From Pontibacillus chungwhensis (GTDB taxonomy: Bacteria > Bacillota > Bacilli > Bacillales > BH030062): DNA of 64,000 bases. Shown one piece after another: positions 52,727 through 62,332 of the stretch; within the stretch, counting starts at the first letter, position 1, and each line of letters starts with the position of its first letter. Position numbers and translations under genes: made by a program. The notes under the pieces are model-generated. The model made no database searches and was not told the DNA's origin. It worked only from the letters and a program-made list of their open reading frames with translations. The stretch is taken from NCBI RefSeq assembly GCF_030166655.1, contig NZ_CP126446.1:2728001-2792000 (forward strand). The letters run 5' to 3'.

Positions 52727-53494
52727 TTAGCCGAAACGTCCGGTAATGTAATCTTCTGTGCGTTTATCGGACGGATTCTGGAACAATGTGTTTGTATCTG
52801 TATATTCTACAAGTTCACCGCTCAAGAAGAAAGCTGTTTTATCAGAAATACGTGCCGCTTGTTGCATATTGTGCGTAACGATTACGATACTGTAATCCTT
52901 CTTCAGTTCCTGAATCAATTCTTCTACCTTCAATGTAGAAATCGGGTCAAGAGCAGAAGTAGGCTCATCCATTAAAATGACATCAGGTTCAATAGCTAAA
53001 CAACGAGCAATACAAACACGCTGTTGCTGTCCACCAGACAAACCGTACGCATTTTCATGAAGACGGTCTTTTACTTCATCCCAAAGGGCCGCCCCTTTTA
53101 GACTCTTCTCTACAATTTGATCGAGTGTCTTTTTATCTTTAATTCCGTGAATTTTAGGTCCGTATACGATATTTTCGTAGATGGATTTAGGAAACGGGTT
53201 CGGTTTTTGGAATACCATTCCCACTTTCGTACGAAGGTCTTCTACTAAATAGTTTTTTTCGAAAATGTTCTTTCCACGGTATTCAATCTCACCAGATGTT
53301 TTTACAACAGGAACGGTCTCAACCATACGATTTAACGTTTTAACATACGTAGACTTACCGCAACCAGATGGTCCAATAATAGCTGTAACGTCGTTTTCTT
53401 TAATATCCATATTTATATCATAAAGGGCTTGGTTATCCCCGTACCATAAGTTTAAATCTTTCACATTAAATACTGAGCTTTTTGTATCTGCCAT
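52727..53494 (-). CDS. pstB: Phosphate ABC transporter ATP-binding protein PstB
   Basis: A 255-residue ABC ATPase: Walker [10 protein letters not shown] near residue 41, Q-loop [12 protein letters not shown], signature [16 protein letters not shown], Walker [18 protein letters not shown]-loop VTHNMQQA. It energises phosphate uptake through PstC-PstA. A single pstB is present. The gap to pstA is about 44 bp. Confidence 0.97.
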   Translation of the reverse strand: MADTKSSVFNVKDLNLWYGDNQALYDINMDIKENDVTAIIGPSGCGKSTYVKTLNRMVETVPVVKTSGEIEYRGKNIFEKNYLVEDLRTKVGMVFQKPNPFPKSIYENIVYGPKIHGIKDKKTLDQIVEKSLKGAALWDEVKDRLHENAYGLSGGQQQRVCIARCLAIEPDVILMDEPTSALDPISTLKVEELIQELKKDYSIVIVTHNMQQAARISDKTAFFLSGELVEYTDTNTLFQNPSDKRTEDYITGRFG

Positions 53495-53538
53495 AACGAC
53501 AAATGCCTCCTTCGATAATCCGCTGATTCTATAAAGGT

Positions 53539-54417
53539 TTATAAACGTTTAGAGAATTTGTTTCGAATAAATACAGCAATAGAGTTTAAGAGCAATAAGA
53601 TCACTAGTAGTACGATAATTCCGGCTGAAGCCACATACTCAAATTCAGGTTGTGGAGCTTTTGTCCAGCTATAAATTTGAATCGGCATGGCTGTATAAGG
53701 ATCAAAAATGCTACTTGGAAGTGTAAAGATTGCTGTTGCTGCTCCTACAAGTAACAAGGGTGCGGTTTCACCAATCGCACGGGAAAGAGCAAGAATTCCA
53801 CCAGTTAGGATACCAGGGATCGCTGCTGGTAAAACAATGCGTCTAACAGTTTGCCATTTCGTAGCACCCATCCCATAAGAAGCTTCACGTAATTCATTCG
53901 GAACAGAACGAATCGATTCTTGTGCTGCAACGACGATTACAGGAAGAACAAGAAGGCCTAACGTCAAACCACCAGCAAGAATAATTTCCCCCGTTTTAAA
54001 GATATAAACGAAAATTGTAAGACCTAATAAACCAAAAACAATGGACGGTACTCCGGCCAGGTTCTGCAAGTTAATTTGGATGAATCGCGTAAACTTTCCT
54101 CGTTTAGCGTATTCCTCTAAATAAATGGCAGTGGCTACCCCGATCACAAGAGTTACAGGAGCCGTTACTGACATTAACCATAAGGAGCCAATGACCCCGG
54201 CTTTAATCCCTGCACGATCTGGACTTTGTGAGGTGAAGCCCGTTAAGAAATCCATATCTAAGCTACCGAGTCCTTGAGTCAATATCCGATAAGCTAAAGC
54301 CCCTAAGAATAATAATCCAATAATCGTAGCAATGAAGAAGATTACCTTTGCAATCTTATTCTTTAAGATACGACTATTCATTTTATTAGACACTGTTTCT
54401 TTATTTACTAAAGCCAT
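53539..54417 (-). CDS. pstA: Phosphate ABC transporter permease PstA
   Basis: A 292-residue permease with six membrane segments and the EAA loop ([34 protein letters not shown]) for contact with PstB. The frame opens at 54459, but the ATG at 54417 follows AGAGAGGAGTACTAAT. It almost abuts pstC. Confidence 0.96.
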   Translation of the reverse strand: MALVNKETVSNKMNSRILKNKIAKVIFFIATIIGLLFLGALAYRILTQGLGSLDMDFLTGFTSQSPDRAGIKAGVIGSLWLMSVTAPVTLVIGVATAIYLEEYAKRGKFTRFIQINLQNLAGVPSIVFGLLGLTIFVYIFKTGEIILAGGLTLGLLVLPVIVVAAQESIRSVPNELREASYGMGATKWQTVRRIVLPAAIPGILTGGILALSRAIGETAPLLLVGAATAIFTLPSSIFDPYTAMPIQIYSWTKAPQPEFEYVASAGIIVLLVILLLLNSIAVFIRNKFSKRL

Positions 54418-54418
54418 A

Positions 54419-55363
54419 TTAGTACTCCTCTCTAAATCGTCGACTAATATATTGTGCAAGAAGGTTCATAATTAACGTGAAGACAAATAGGGTTGTTCCG
54501 ACTGCATAGATACTATAGTAAATAGTCGAGCCGAATGAAACATCTCCTGTAGAGACTTGAACAATGTACCCTGTCATCGTCTGAATCGACTGCGTTGGAT
54601 CTAGCGTAAACTTCGGTGTAGCACCTGCTGCAATGGCCACGATCATTGTTTCTCCAATGGCACGAGACATAGCAAGTGCGAAAGAAGCGACAATACCAGA
54701 TAAAGCAGCTGGTATAACAACCTTAATTGTTGTTTCAAGTCTTGTTGATCCAAGAGCCATTGCTCCTTCACGTAATGTGTTTGGCACAGCCCCCATTGCA
54801 TCCTCCGTAAGAGAAGCAACCATTGGGACGATCATGACACCTACAACAATACCTGCACTTAGTGCGTTAAAGAAAGATAGGTCTGGAATAATTTTGTCCA
54901 ACATTGGCGTAACAAAGGTTAAAGCAAAGAAGCCATATACCACTGTAGGAATTCCAGCCAGTACTTCAAGAATTGGCTTAAGCATTCTTCTAACTTTATC
55001 AGATGCATATTCACTCAAGAATATAGCTGAAGCAACACCTAATGGGATCGCAATAATCATGGCTGTTATTGTAATTAATAACGTACCACTAATTAAAGAC
55101 AAAATTCCATATGAATCACGCCACGGATTCCAATAGGTCGTTGTAAAGAATTCAACAACACTTACTTGATTAAAGAAAGTAAATGTTTCAGATAATAACG
55201 TATAAAGTATTCCTAATGTCACAAGTACAGATAGCGTAGCACAGAGTAACAATAGTTTAGGCACTAATTTTTCCACAAACATGGTCGAGCTATTGGATTG
55301 TTTATTCTTAGCAATCCTTTCCTTTACAGAAAGCTCATCGTGATTCTTTTTAGATGAAACCAT
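54419..55363 (-). CDS. pstC: Phosphate ABC transporter permease PstC
   Basis: A 314-residue permease with six membrane segments and the EAA loop GAVPNTLREGAMALGSTRLETTIKVVIPAALSGIVAS. It forms the channel with PstA. A 105-bp gap separates it from pstS; such gaps often let pstS be expressed above the rest, though no terminator is obvious here. Confidence 0.96.
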   Translation of the reverse strand: MVSSKKNHDELSVKERIAKNKQSNSSTMFVEKLVPKLLLLCATLSVLVTLGILYTLLSETFTFFNQVSVVEFFTTTYWNPWRDSYGILSLISGTLLITITAMIIAIPLGVASAIFLSEYASDKVRRMLKPILEVLAGIPTVVYGFFALTFVTPMLDKIIPDLSFFNALSAGIVVGVMIVPMVASLTEDAMGAVPNTLREGAMALGSTRLETTIKVVIPAALSGIVASFALAMSRAIGETMIVAIAAGATPKFTLDPTQSIQTMTGYIVQVSTGDVSFGSTIYYSIYAVGTTLFVFTLIMNLLAQYISRRFREEY

Positions 55364-55468
55364 TTATGAAATCCCCTTTCATCTGGAACATAGCAAAGTG
55401 AGGGGAACAACTTTCAACCCGTCCCCTCACCTCACACAGAACCAATTATCCAAGAAGTTTGCTACTAC

Positions 55469-56464
55469 TTATTTTCCAGCTAGTTCTTTAACTTTATCAA
55501 TTTGCTCTTGATATTTTTCTTCTGGAAGAGCGACATATCCAACTTCTTTAGCAGCGTCTCCTGCATTCTCAAGTGTATAGATTGTGTAATCATATACCTG
55601 AGGTTTCTCTAATGCACTTTCCACAACATATGTGAATAGTGGGCGAGAAAGTGGTGCATACTCTCCGCTTTGGATCGTATCATGGTTTGGTTTTACTGGT
55701 TCAGCATCTTCACCATTTTGAATACCTAAAGCTTTAAGAGAATCTTCGTTTTGAAGGTAGTAAGCATAACCGAAGAAGCCGATTGCGTATTCACTGTTTT
55801 TAATGCCGCGAACAAGTGTATTGTCATCTTCAGAAGTTTGAACATCTCCATCTTCACGCATTGCATTATCTTCAAGAATTACTTCGTTGAAGTAGTCGAA
55901 TGTACCAGAGTCATGACCTGGAGCGAAGATTTTAATGGTTTCGTCTGGCCATTCAGGATTGATGTCAGACCATTTCTTAGCGTCAGAACTGTCAAGGAAG
56001 ATCTTTTTCAGTTGATCTACTGTAAGGTTGTCAACAAAGTCGTTTTCAGAACTAACAGCTACTGTAAGACCGTCATATGCAAGTGTAAGTTCATGTAGGT
56101 TAACATCGTTTTCTTCAGCTTTTTTCTTTTCTTCTTCTTTAATCGGACGAGAAGCGTTTGAAAGATCGATTTCGCCTTTAGTAGACTTTTCGAATCCGCC
56201 ACCAGAACCGATGGATTGTAATGTTACGTTAACATCGCTTTCTTTAGATGCGTAACGCTCTTGAATGTATAGGGCCATAGGGTAAACAGTAGAAGAACCT
56301 GCCTGTTTCACATTACCGGAAAGTGCTTCTCCACCGTCTGTTTCAGATTGAGTATCACCATTTGAAGTGTCTTCATCTTCGCCTTCGCTGCTTCCGCAAG
56401 CTGCAAGAGCTCCAAGAGCAAGGATAAGTGTGAAGATTAGTGCTAAATGCTTGAAACTTTTCAT
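55469..56464 (-). CDS. pstS: Phosphate-binding lipoprotein PstS
   Basis: A 331-residue lipoprotein: signal peptide with lipobox LAAC (Cys23), then an acidic Glu/Asp/Ser linker and the PBP-like domain. Phosphate-binding motifs are AGSSTVYPMA and IGSGGGFEKSTKGEIDLSNASRPIKEEE, with GHDSGTFDYF. It captures phosphate outside the membrane for PstCAB. The start is preceded by a PhoP box array. Confidence 0.96.
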   Translation of the reverse strand: MKSFKHLALIFTLILALGALAACGSSEGEDEDTSNGDTQSETDGGEALSGNVKQAGSSTVYPMALYIQERYASKESDVNVTLQSIGSGGGFEKSTKGEIDLSNASRPIKEEEKKKAEENDVNLHELTLAYDGLTVAVSSENDFVDNLTVDQLKKIFLDSSDAKKWSDINPEWPDETIKIFAPGHDSGTFDYFNEVILEDNAMREDGDVQTSEDDNTLVRGIKNSEYAIGFFGYAYYLQNEDSLKALGIQNGEDAEPVKPNHDTIQSGEYAPLSRPLFTYVVESALEKPQVYDYTIYTLENAGDAAKEVGYVALPEEKYQEQIDKVKELAGK

Positions 56465-56537
56465 TTCTTTTTTCCCCCTAAATTAAATGTTGAATTTTGT
56501 TGTTCAAGTGGGCTTGATCAACTCACAATGCTTATAC

Positions 56538-56587
56538 TACAGATAGAGTTTTAACGGCGTATGAATGAAATGTTAAGGTTGTGTAAA
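56538..56587 (-). promoter_or_regulatory. PhoP box: five 6-bp repeats at 11-bp period before pstS
   Basis: On the minus strand TTTACA, TTAACA, TTCATA, TTAAAA and TCTGTA occur at 56582, 56571, 56560, 56549 and 56538 (left ends), exactly 11 bp apart, each close to the PhoP half-site TTWACA. TATAAG follows at 56531-56536 as a probable -10. This is the arrangement of Pho-regulon promoters in bacilli. Confidence 0.85.
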
Positions 56588-56675
56588 TTGATCATTTTTC
56601 ATGTATAGACTTCGCAAACTTCCTGGTATTACGGGGTTTTCCACTTGAGGTATTCTTTAGTTTCTACAAAAAAAA

Positions 56676-56701
56676 GAGGGTTATGCATAAGCATAACCCT
56701 C
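56676..56701 (-). terminator. Terminator of pbpA
   Basis: GAGGGTTATGC / GCATAACCCTC forms an 11-bp stem followed by a T run on the minus strand, just past the pbpA stop. Confidence 0.88.
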
Positions 56702-56716
56702 TCTTTTCTCTATCTT

Positions 56717-58891
56717 TTATTCTTCAGTTGCTTCATCTTCCATTTCGTCTTCTGATTTCTTTTCTTTCATTGCTTCTGCGCGGTTTTCTTTTAAATCATA
56801 ATAGGCATTCATCGCGTCACGACCAATGTGAGTATTAATAGGGTATTGCCCGTTCATGACCCCTGTGTTTGGCACAACGACTGCAAAGGCTACTTCCGGA
56901 TCATCAGCCGGAGAGTATCCAACCAGGGTCAGGTTCTCCACGGGTGTAAAACCCGTTACATCTATTGCATTACCGTATTCATCTCGCGAAATATCATAAA
57001 CCCTCGCTTGAGCCGTTCCTGTCTTACCTGCTACAGAGTAATCCACTTCCTTACCGAAGTTATAATACGCTGTACCATTTGATTGATAAACACGCTCAAA
57101 TCCTCGTTGAACGCGGTCAATATCCGTTTGGGACATGGAGATCTTATTCAACACATTCGGGCTATAGGATTCAATAACCGGTCCAAGCTCTTTATTCTGG
57201 ACGTCTGGTTCGTGCACTTCTTTCACAAGACGTGGCTGGATTCGATACCCATCATTTGCAATGGTCGATACATATTGAGCCAATTGCATCGTTGTATAAG
57301 TATCATACTGTCCAATGGCTAAGTCCATAATATTACCTGCTTGGAAATCTTCACCTTGTAAACCAGCGGATTCAGTATCAGCCGGCATATCAATTCCTGT
57401 TTTAACACCAAGGCCGAATTGACTGTAATAGTCTCGCATGACTTGGAAACTTCCATCATTAAACTTCATTGGTGCATTCCGTACGTAAGTCGGGTTCCCG
57501 GCAATCCTCATCGCAATATGGAACATATATACGTTAGAGGACTTCTCAAGAGCTTGGATTTCATTAATTGTCCCTAAGTCTTTGTAAGAATCTTTGGCTT
57601 TTGTACTTTTAAGTTCAATCGCAATATTATCATTTATGAGTGTTCCATAATTAATGACACCGGAGTCATACCCCGCTAACACAGTCGCGCCCTTAACTGT
57701 AGAACCTGGTGCATACTGCTGGGTAATGGCCCCTAAGGAGAAGTCTTGGAAATAAGGTTTCTCCCCGTTTTCTCCACGATTATATTTTTGACCTGAAACA
57801 GCCAAAATTTCACCAGTATCTGGCTCCAACATAACAACCATGGCTTCACTCATATTACTGTTCTTACCAGGATAGCGGGTAATGGCTTCTTTTAAGTGTT
57901 TCTGGACGATTTCATCTAACCTTTTCTGCAATTCCATATCGACCGTTAAGACAAGATCATTGCCTCGCGTGCCTTGTTGGATGACTTCTGAGTTAATGAC
58001 TTCCTGATCACTGTTTACAGTGTGTTCAATTTGTTCCTTTTGACCTTTTAACACCATTTCATAGCGCTCTTCTAATCCGCTGGTGCCTACACGGTCATTT
58101 AAACTATAGCCACGAGACATGAAGTAGTCTTTCTCGTCTTTTGGGACACCAGCCATACTTACACTTCCTAAGTAGTTACGGAATGTCCCTCCAAAAGGAT
58201 AGTCTCTTTCCCAGTCTGTACTTACATTAATACCAGGCAGTTCATCTAAGTTTTCGGCTACAGTAGCGTACTCTTTTAATGTCACGCCTTCATTCTTTAT
58301 GATATGAGGAGATAGAGAATAAGCACTATCGAGTTCTCGTTTGATTGCAATAATCTCAAGCTCTTCATCAGAGAATTGGAGGTCTTTTTCAGGATCAATA
58401 CGGTCTAATAGTATCTCATAAGGAGTTTTTGCGTCTGTTTCTTCTTCTTCCTTTGTATAGGTCTGCTCTTCTACTGTTAGCCGTTCTTTTATTGCCTCAT
58501 TATTCTCATTGTTAACAAGAATCCAGTAATCTTTTTTATCACGCAAGGTTACTTTCTTCGTGTTTTTCTCAATCATGGGCGCAAGCTTACGCGCAATTTC
58601 TAAATGCTTCGCCTGATTTGTTGACTTTGGTGGTGTGTATGTAATGGCATAAAGTGGTGAATTGTCCACGATTATATTGCCAAAACGATCATACATCTTC
58701 CCTCTCGGTACCGGTGTCTTTGTAATATCGTTTGTAGTACGATTAATCTCTTCTTGCGCTTCAGCACCATGTAAGATCTGGACCATGCCCAGCTTTAACA
58801 CAACACCAGAAAACATAAGAAAGATAATAAAGAATAACACATTTAAACGAAAGGGAAGATGAGACTTCTTTTTCTTGTTCTTTTTCCCCAT
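56717..58891 (-). CDS. pbpA: Class B penicillin-binding protein (PBP2A-like)
   Basis: A 724-residue transpeptidase with one N-terminal membrane segment (about 15-38), a pedestal domain and the C-terminal catalytic domain. Active-site motifs are Ser397-T-V-Lys400, Ser451-S-N453 and Lys623-T-G-T. It cross-links peptidoglycan for side-wall growth, as PBP2A (pbpA) does in B. subtilis at this locus. The C-terminus is an acidic/basic charged tail (EKKSEDEMEDEATEE). Confidence 0.94.
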   Translation of the reverse strand: MGKKNKKKKSHLPFRLNVLFFIIFLMFSGVVLKLGMVQILHGAEAQEEINRTTNDITKTPVPRGKMYDRFGNIIVDNSPLYAITYTPPKSTNQAKHLEIARKLAPMIEKNTKKVTLRDKKDYWILVNNENNEAIKERLTVEEQTYTKEEEETDAKTPYEILLDRIDPEKDLQFSDEELEIIAIKRELDSAYSLSPHIIKNEGVTLKEYATVAENLDELPGINVSTDWERDYPFGGTFRNYLGSVSMAGVPKDEKDYFMSRGYSLNDRVGTSGLEERYEMVLKGQKEQIEHTVNSDQEVINSEVIQQGTRGNDLVLTVDMELQKRLDEIVQKHLKEAITRYPGKNSNMSEAMVVMLEPDTGEILAVSGQKYNRGENGEKPYFQDFSLGAITQQYAPGSTVKGATVLAGYDSGVINYGTLINDNIAIELKSTKAKDSYKDLGTINEIQALEKSSNVYMFHIAMRIAGNPTYVRNAPMKFNDGSFQVMRDYYSQFGLGVKTGIDMPADTESAGLQGEDFQAGNIMDLAIGQYDTYTTMQLAQYVSTIANDGYRIQPRLVKEVHEPDVQNKELGPVIESYSPNVLNKISMSQTDIDRVQRGFERVYQSNGTAYYNFGKEVDYSVAGKTGTAQARVYDISRDEYGNAIDVTGFTPVENLTLVGYSPADDPEVAFAVVVPNTGVMNGQYPINTHIGRDAMNAYYDLKENRAEAMKEKKSEDEMEDEATEE

Positions 58892-58971
58892 AAGTCTCTC
58901 CTCCTCTAATAAACAGTTTGAGGCTATTATAGCATTTTTGGCTAATTTTCACTATATAACTGAAGCACTGT

Positions 58972-60246
58972 TTATCGGTTGTCGTTATCTGCTAGCTTAT
59001 TCTTTACAAAGACGGACTCTTCTCGTGTATCAGAAGTAAACGTTACATCCTTAATAAAGAAATAAATAACGAAATGACCTGCCCCAACAAGCATTAATAT
59101 ATACGGAATAATTGTTTCGGGAGAGAAGAAATGAACACCTGTTAAGAAGATCGCAATGGATAGGACTCTCCCTAAGTTCAAGAACAATTCTCTAACTACA
59201 ATATATTCAATTCTCATCTCCCCTGCGTGCCAGGCTTTCCCGATTACATCGTAAGTTAACGAAATATAAGGCACAAACAATATTGGGTACGCAATCCCAA
59301 TGATCGCAGCATAGATTAAAAGTGTAGGGTAGCTCAGGTGGATCAAAATCAAATAGAGGGACAGGTATAGCGTGAGACCTCCAACAAATATTGATCCTTT
59401 ACGCCTTTTCGGCTTAATAAAACGTGTAGCTAAGTAATAGAACAAAAAGGCAAAACCAGAATAAACTAAATTGAATGTGCCTAATGCTAGCTCACTTTGC
59501 GTTGTAATAAAGACCCAGATGGAGATCACAAAGAGGAAAGTCCCCTCTCTTAACCCTTGAAAGGTATGGGCATATAAAATTTTATTCCAATTCTGATCCC
59601 GCTTTCGTTCATGAATAATCCTCCGAAAAGTGAAATCCCCTTTAGCCGATCTCCTTTTCAAGAAAAAGCTACAGACTACCGCAAGCACAAACAAGCTTAA
59701 CGATATAGTAAAGATCACGGTATAACCTGTATTAGAAGTAAGCCTGGAAATAATAAATCCCGCTAAAATTGGACCGACCATTCCCCCAAACGACTGAAGC
59801 AATCCTAAAAATCCATTAAAGAAATCTCTGGTATCAGGTTCTGTAATTTCAAATGTTAGCACATTAAATGCTAGCCAATAAAAGCCATATCCAATGCCAA
59901 GGACAGAACCTAACACAATTTTATAGCTTGCCGCTTGTTCACCAAAGAACAAAACCGTCAAGAAAAACAAAGACAGGAATATAACTCCAAGGCGCAACAC
60001 AATGACCCGATCCATCCGTTTAGCCCATCTTCCTGCAAGGATAAACGTTAACGGCTGCATAATATAAATGGATAAATTGTAAAGGGCGATGGCCACATAT
60101 TCCCCTGATTGTTTCCACAAGTAGATATTGACAAATGTATTGGAGAGAAAAATGCCTAAAGCGTAAAGCCCTCCAATCGACAATAAAAGAATTAAATCCC
60201 GGTTAACTTCAACTTCTCCTAAAACTGCGTTTAATCCTTTCTTCAT
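58972..60246 (-). CDS. yqgE: MFS transporter YqgE
   Basis: A 424-residue major facilitator with 12 membrane segments; substrate unknown. The frame extends to 60387, but the ATG at 60246 follows TAGGAGGCGTTTAGAT and gives the family length. It lies between pbpA and sodA as in B. subtilis. Confidence 0.85.
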   Translation of the reverse strand: MKKGLNAVLGEVEVNRDLILLLSIGGLYALGIFLSNTFVNIYLWKQSGEYVAIALYNLSIYIMQPLTFILAGRWAKRMDRVIVLRLGVIFLSLFFLTVLFFGEQAASYKIVLGSVLGIGYGFYWLAFNVLTFEITEPDTRDFFNGFLGLLQSFGGMVGPILAGFIISRLTSNTGYTVIFTISLSLFVLAVVCSFFLKRRSAKGDFTFRRIIHERKRDQNWNKILYAHTFQGLREGTFLFVISIWVFITTQSELALGTFNLVYSGFAFLFYYLATRFIKPKRRKGSIFVGGLTLYLSLYLILIHLSYPTLLIYAAIIGIAYPILFVPYISLTYDVIGKAWHAGEMRIEYIVVRELFLNLGRVLSIAIFLTGVHFFSPETIIPYILMLVGAGHFVIYFFIKDVTFTSDTREESVFVKNKLADNDNR

Positions 60247-60390
60247 ATCTAAACGCCTCCTACCTGTCATTAGTCTTATCAAATAGGAAGCACTTATACC
60301 ATGATCCACACAAAGGTGAGAGAATGTTTCTTTTATTGTCGCAAGGAAATAAAATGAGGGGGAACGATCACGAGGGTGGGAAAGCATATA

Positions 60391-60427
60391 AAAAACCTAA
60401 GCCCCCTTTAAAGGGACTTAGGTTTTA
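60391..60427 (-). terminator. Terminator of sodA
   Basis: AAACCTAAG...CTTAGGTTT forms a long stem with one internal mismatch, followed by T on the minus strand, 17 bp past the sodA stop. Confidence 0.85.
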
Positions 60428-60443
60428 AAATCGTGAATGGTAA

Positions 60444-61055
60444 TTATTTAGCTGCAGCGTAGCGCTTCGCAACTTCGTCCCAGTTTACTACATTCCAGAA
60501 TGCAGCAATGTAGTCAGGGCGACGGTTCTGATAGTTAAGGTAGTACGCGTGCTCCCAAACATCAAGACCAAGGATTGGTGTTTTACCTTCCATGATTGGT
60601 GAATCTTGGTTTAATGTGTCCATTAATTCAATTTCACCATTGTCTACAACTAACCATGCCCAGCCAGAACCGAAACGGCCAGCTGCTGTAGCTGCGAATT
60701 TTTCTTTAAATTCATCATAGCTACCAAATTTACTGTTAATTGCTTCTGCTAGTTCACCTGTTGGCTCACCGCCACCATTTGGAGACATGATTGTCCAAAA
60801 TAGAGAGTGGTTAGAATGACCGCCACCATTACGACGAACCGCTGTGCGGATCTCTTCTGGTACAGCATTTAAGTCAGCGATCAATGCATCAAGTGATTTA
60901 TCTTGAAGATCAGCATGGCCTTCTAAAGCATTGTTAAGCTTGTTAACATAGCCTGCGTGGTGTTTAGTGTGGTGGATGTTCATTGTTTCCTTGTCAATAT
61001 GAGGTTCAAGAGCATCATAAGCGTAAGGTAATTCTGGTAATTCAAATTTAGCCAT
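60444..61055 (-). CDS. sodA: Manganese superoxide dismutase
   Basis: A 203-residue Mn/Fe-type superoxide dismutase. Metal ligands are seen in [11 protein letters not shown] (His), [20 protein letters not shown] (His) and DVWEHAYYL (Asp and His). The GGG-x-P-x-G stretch and Gln/Gly pattern fit the Mn form. It removes superoxide in the cytosol. GGAGGAGATTCAAA precedes the ATG. Confidence 0.97.
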   Translation of the reverse strand: MAKFELPELPYAYDALEPHIDKETMNIHHTKHHAGYVNKLNNALEGHADLQDKSLDALIADLNAVPEEIRTAVRRNGGGHSNHSLFWTIMSPNGGGEPTGELAEAINSKFGSYDEFKEKFAATAAGRFGSGWAWLVVDNGEIELMDTLNQDSPIMEGKTPILGLDVWEHAYYLNYQNRRPDYIAAFWNVVNWDEVAKRYAAAK

Positions 61056-61256
61056 TTTGAATCTCCTCCTTTAAATAGTATGTAAATCCTTCCAATTCCA
61101 TTCCGGTCAAGAAAGGCTACATTGTAAGCGTATCAAAGGTCTAAATCATCTGCAAATATTATGCATCAGAAATAAGCTTTAACACGCACATAGATATAAT
61201 ATCCGTTTGTTCAAATTTAAAACATAAAAACTTGCTCTAAGAGAGCAAAAAAAAAG

Positions 61257-61274
61257 ACAAGCATATTTGCTTGT
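61257..61274 (-). terminator. Terminator of the six-tRNA operon
   Basis: ACAAGCA / TGCTTGT hairpin followed on the minus strand by a run of nine T, 22 bp past tRNA-Phe. Confidence 0.85.
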
Positions 61275-61295
61275 TTAGGTTCAAACTTATGTAAA

Positions 61296-61371
<76 letters not shown>

Positions 61372-61414
61372 ACAAAAAAGAACGTTGCCTGACTTCCGTT
61401 CTATTAAATAAAAA

Positions 61415-61507
61415 TGGCGGAGGAGGAGGGATTCGAACCCCCGCGGGGCGTTAACCCCCTGGCGGTTTTCAAGACCGCTCCCTTCAGCCGAACTTGGGTA
61501 CTCCTCC
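61415..61507 (-). tRNA. tRNA-Ser (UGA)
   Basis: A 93-nt class II tRNA with long variable arm, acceptor GGAGGAG / CTCCTCC, anticodon loop CTTGAAA (TGA) and encoded CCA. Confidence 0.95.
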
Positions 61508-61530
61508 GTGAGAAAAATAATGGCTAAGAT

Positions 61531-61607
61531 TGGTGGACCCTGCAGGACTCGAACCTGCGACCGATCGGTTATGAGCCGATAGCTCTAACCAGCTGAGCTA
61601 AGGGTCC
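61531..61607 (-). tRNA. tRNA with CAU anticodon, probably tRNA-Ile2
   Basis: A 77-nt tRNA starting GGACCCTTAGCTCAG with anticodon loop CTCATAA and encoded CCA. It differs from the elongator tRNA-Met in the same cluster and resembles Bacillus tRNA-Ile2, whose C34 is turned into lysidine by TilS; the Met reading is the alternative. Confidence 0.9.
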
Positions 61608-61614
61608 AATCTTA

Positions 61615-61691
61615 TGGGGCGATTGATGGGGATCGAACCCACGAATGCCGGAGCCACAATCCGGTGCGTTAACCACTTCGCCACAACCGCC
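61615..61691 (-). tRNA. tRNA-His (GUG)
   Basis: A 77-nt tRNA with the extra 5' G(-1) opposite C73 typical of tRNA-His, anticodon loop TTGTGGC (GTG) and encoded CCA. Confidence 0.95.
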
Positions 61692-61767
61692 ATGATTCTT
61701 AAGATGTTTATTCCTGATTGTTTCTATAAGATAGATTCATAATCTGATCTGCAAACAAAATTATGTA

Positions 61768-61844
61768 TGGTAGCGGCGGAGGGGATCGAACCCCCGACCT
61801 CACGGGTATGAACCGTACGCTCTCGCCAGCTGAGCTACACCGCC
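61768..61844 (-). tRNA. Elongator tRNA-Met (CAU)
   Basis: A 77-nt tRNA, start GGCGGTGTAGCTCAG, anticodon loop TTCATAC (CAT), encoded CCA. It lacks the three GC pairs of the initiator form. Confidence 0.92.
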
Positions 61845-61847
61845 AAA

Positions 61848-61922
61848 TGGCTCCAACGGCAGGATTCGAACCTGCGACCGATCGGTTAACAGCCGATAGC
61901 TCTACCACTGAGCTACGTTGGA
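61848..61922 (-). tRNA. tRNA-Asn (GUU)
   Basis: A 75-nt tRNA, acceptor TCCAACG / CGTTGGA, anticodon loop CTGTTAA (GTT), encoded CCA. It is the first of the cluster, just behind the promoter. Confidence 0.95.
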
Positions 61923-61955
61923 ATAAAGTAATGCGTCATTTTAACGACACAATAT

Positions 61956-61984
61956 AATATATCATGTGTTGTTGAGAGTGTCAA
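61956..61984 (-). promoter_or_regulatory. Strong sigma-A promoter of the tRNA operon
   Basis: The minus strand has a perfect TTGACA (61979-61984), a 17-bp spacer and TATATT (61956-61961), about 27 bp before the tRNA-Asn 5' end. Confidence 0.85.
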
Positions 61985-62294
61985 CAACTTTTTTGCCTCG
62001 TAATGAAGCAACACGAATAATATAGCACGGTCCCCTATGTTTGTACAAGGGTTTTTTGATAAAAATCTTAAATTTATTCAATCCAGACCTTATATGGAGC
62101 GCTCGCAAATTATTTTTTGTCTGTACGTGTAGCGTTACTTTGATGTAGGCTCGAGCATTCTCAGGCCCAAAACACTTCACCAAAAATGACACGTTTCCTT
62201 TCACCCCACCTTAGACTTATCATGCGAACGGAAACATCTCAACTTCGATTCCCAGTAATCCTCCGCTGCTCCCAAACCAGATCTACACATAAAA
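61985..62294. other. Intergenic region between tRNA promoter and nptA terminator
   Basis: About 310 bp without a convincing gene. An 80-codon minus-strand frame (61962-62204) lacks a ribosome site and runs through the tRNA promoter, so it is rejected. Confidence 0.5.
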
Positions 62295-62326
62295 CAAGCC
62301 CAGAGCAACTGCTCTGGGCTTGTTAA
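62295..62326 (-). terminator. Terminator of the Na/Pi cotransporter gene
   Basis: AACAAGCCCAGAGCA / TGCTCTGGGCTTGTT forms a perfect 15-bp stem, 7 bp past the stop; the following T run on the minus strand is short. Confidence 0.85.
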
Positions 62327-62332
62327 GAGATA

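Noticed and set aside
61231-61247. Hairpin TTGCTCT/AGAGCAA as a plus-strand terminator
   Set aside because: It is followed by A, not T, on the plus strand and no plus-strand gene precedes it.
61962-62204. 80-codon minus-strand frame upstream of the tRNA cluster
   Set aside because: No ribosome site, and it runs through the strong tRNA promoter.
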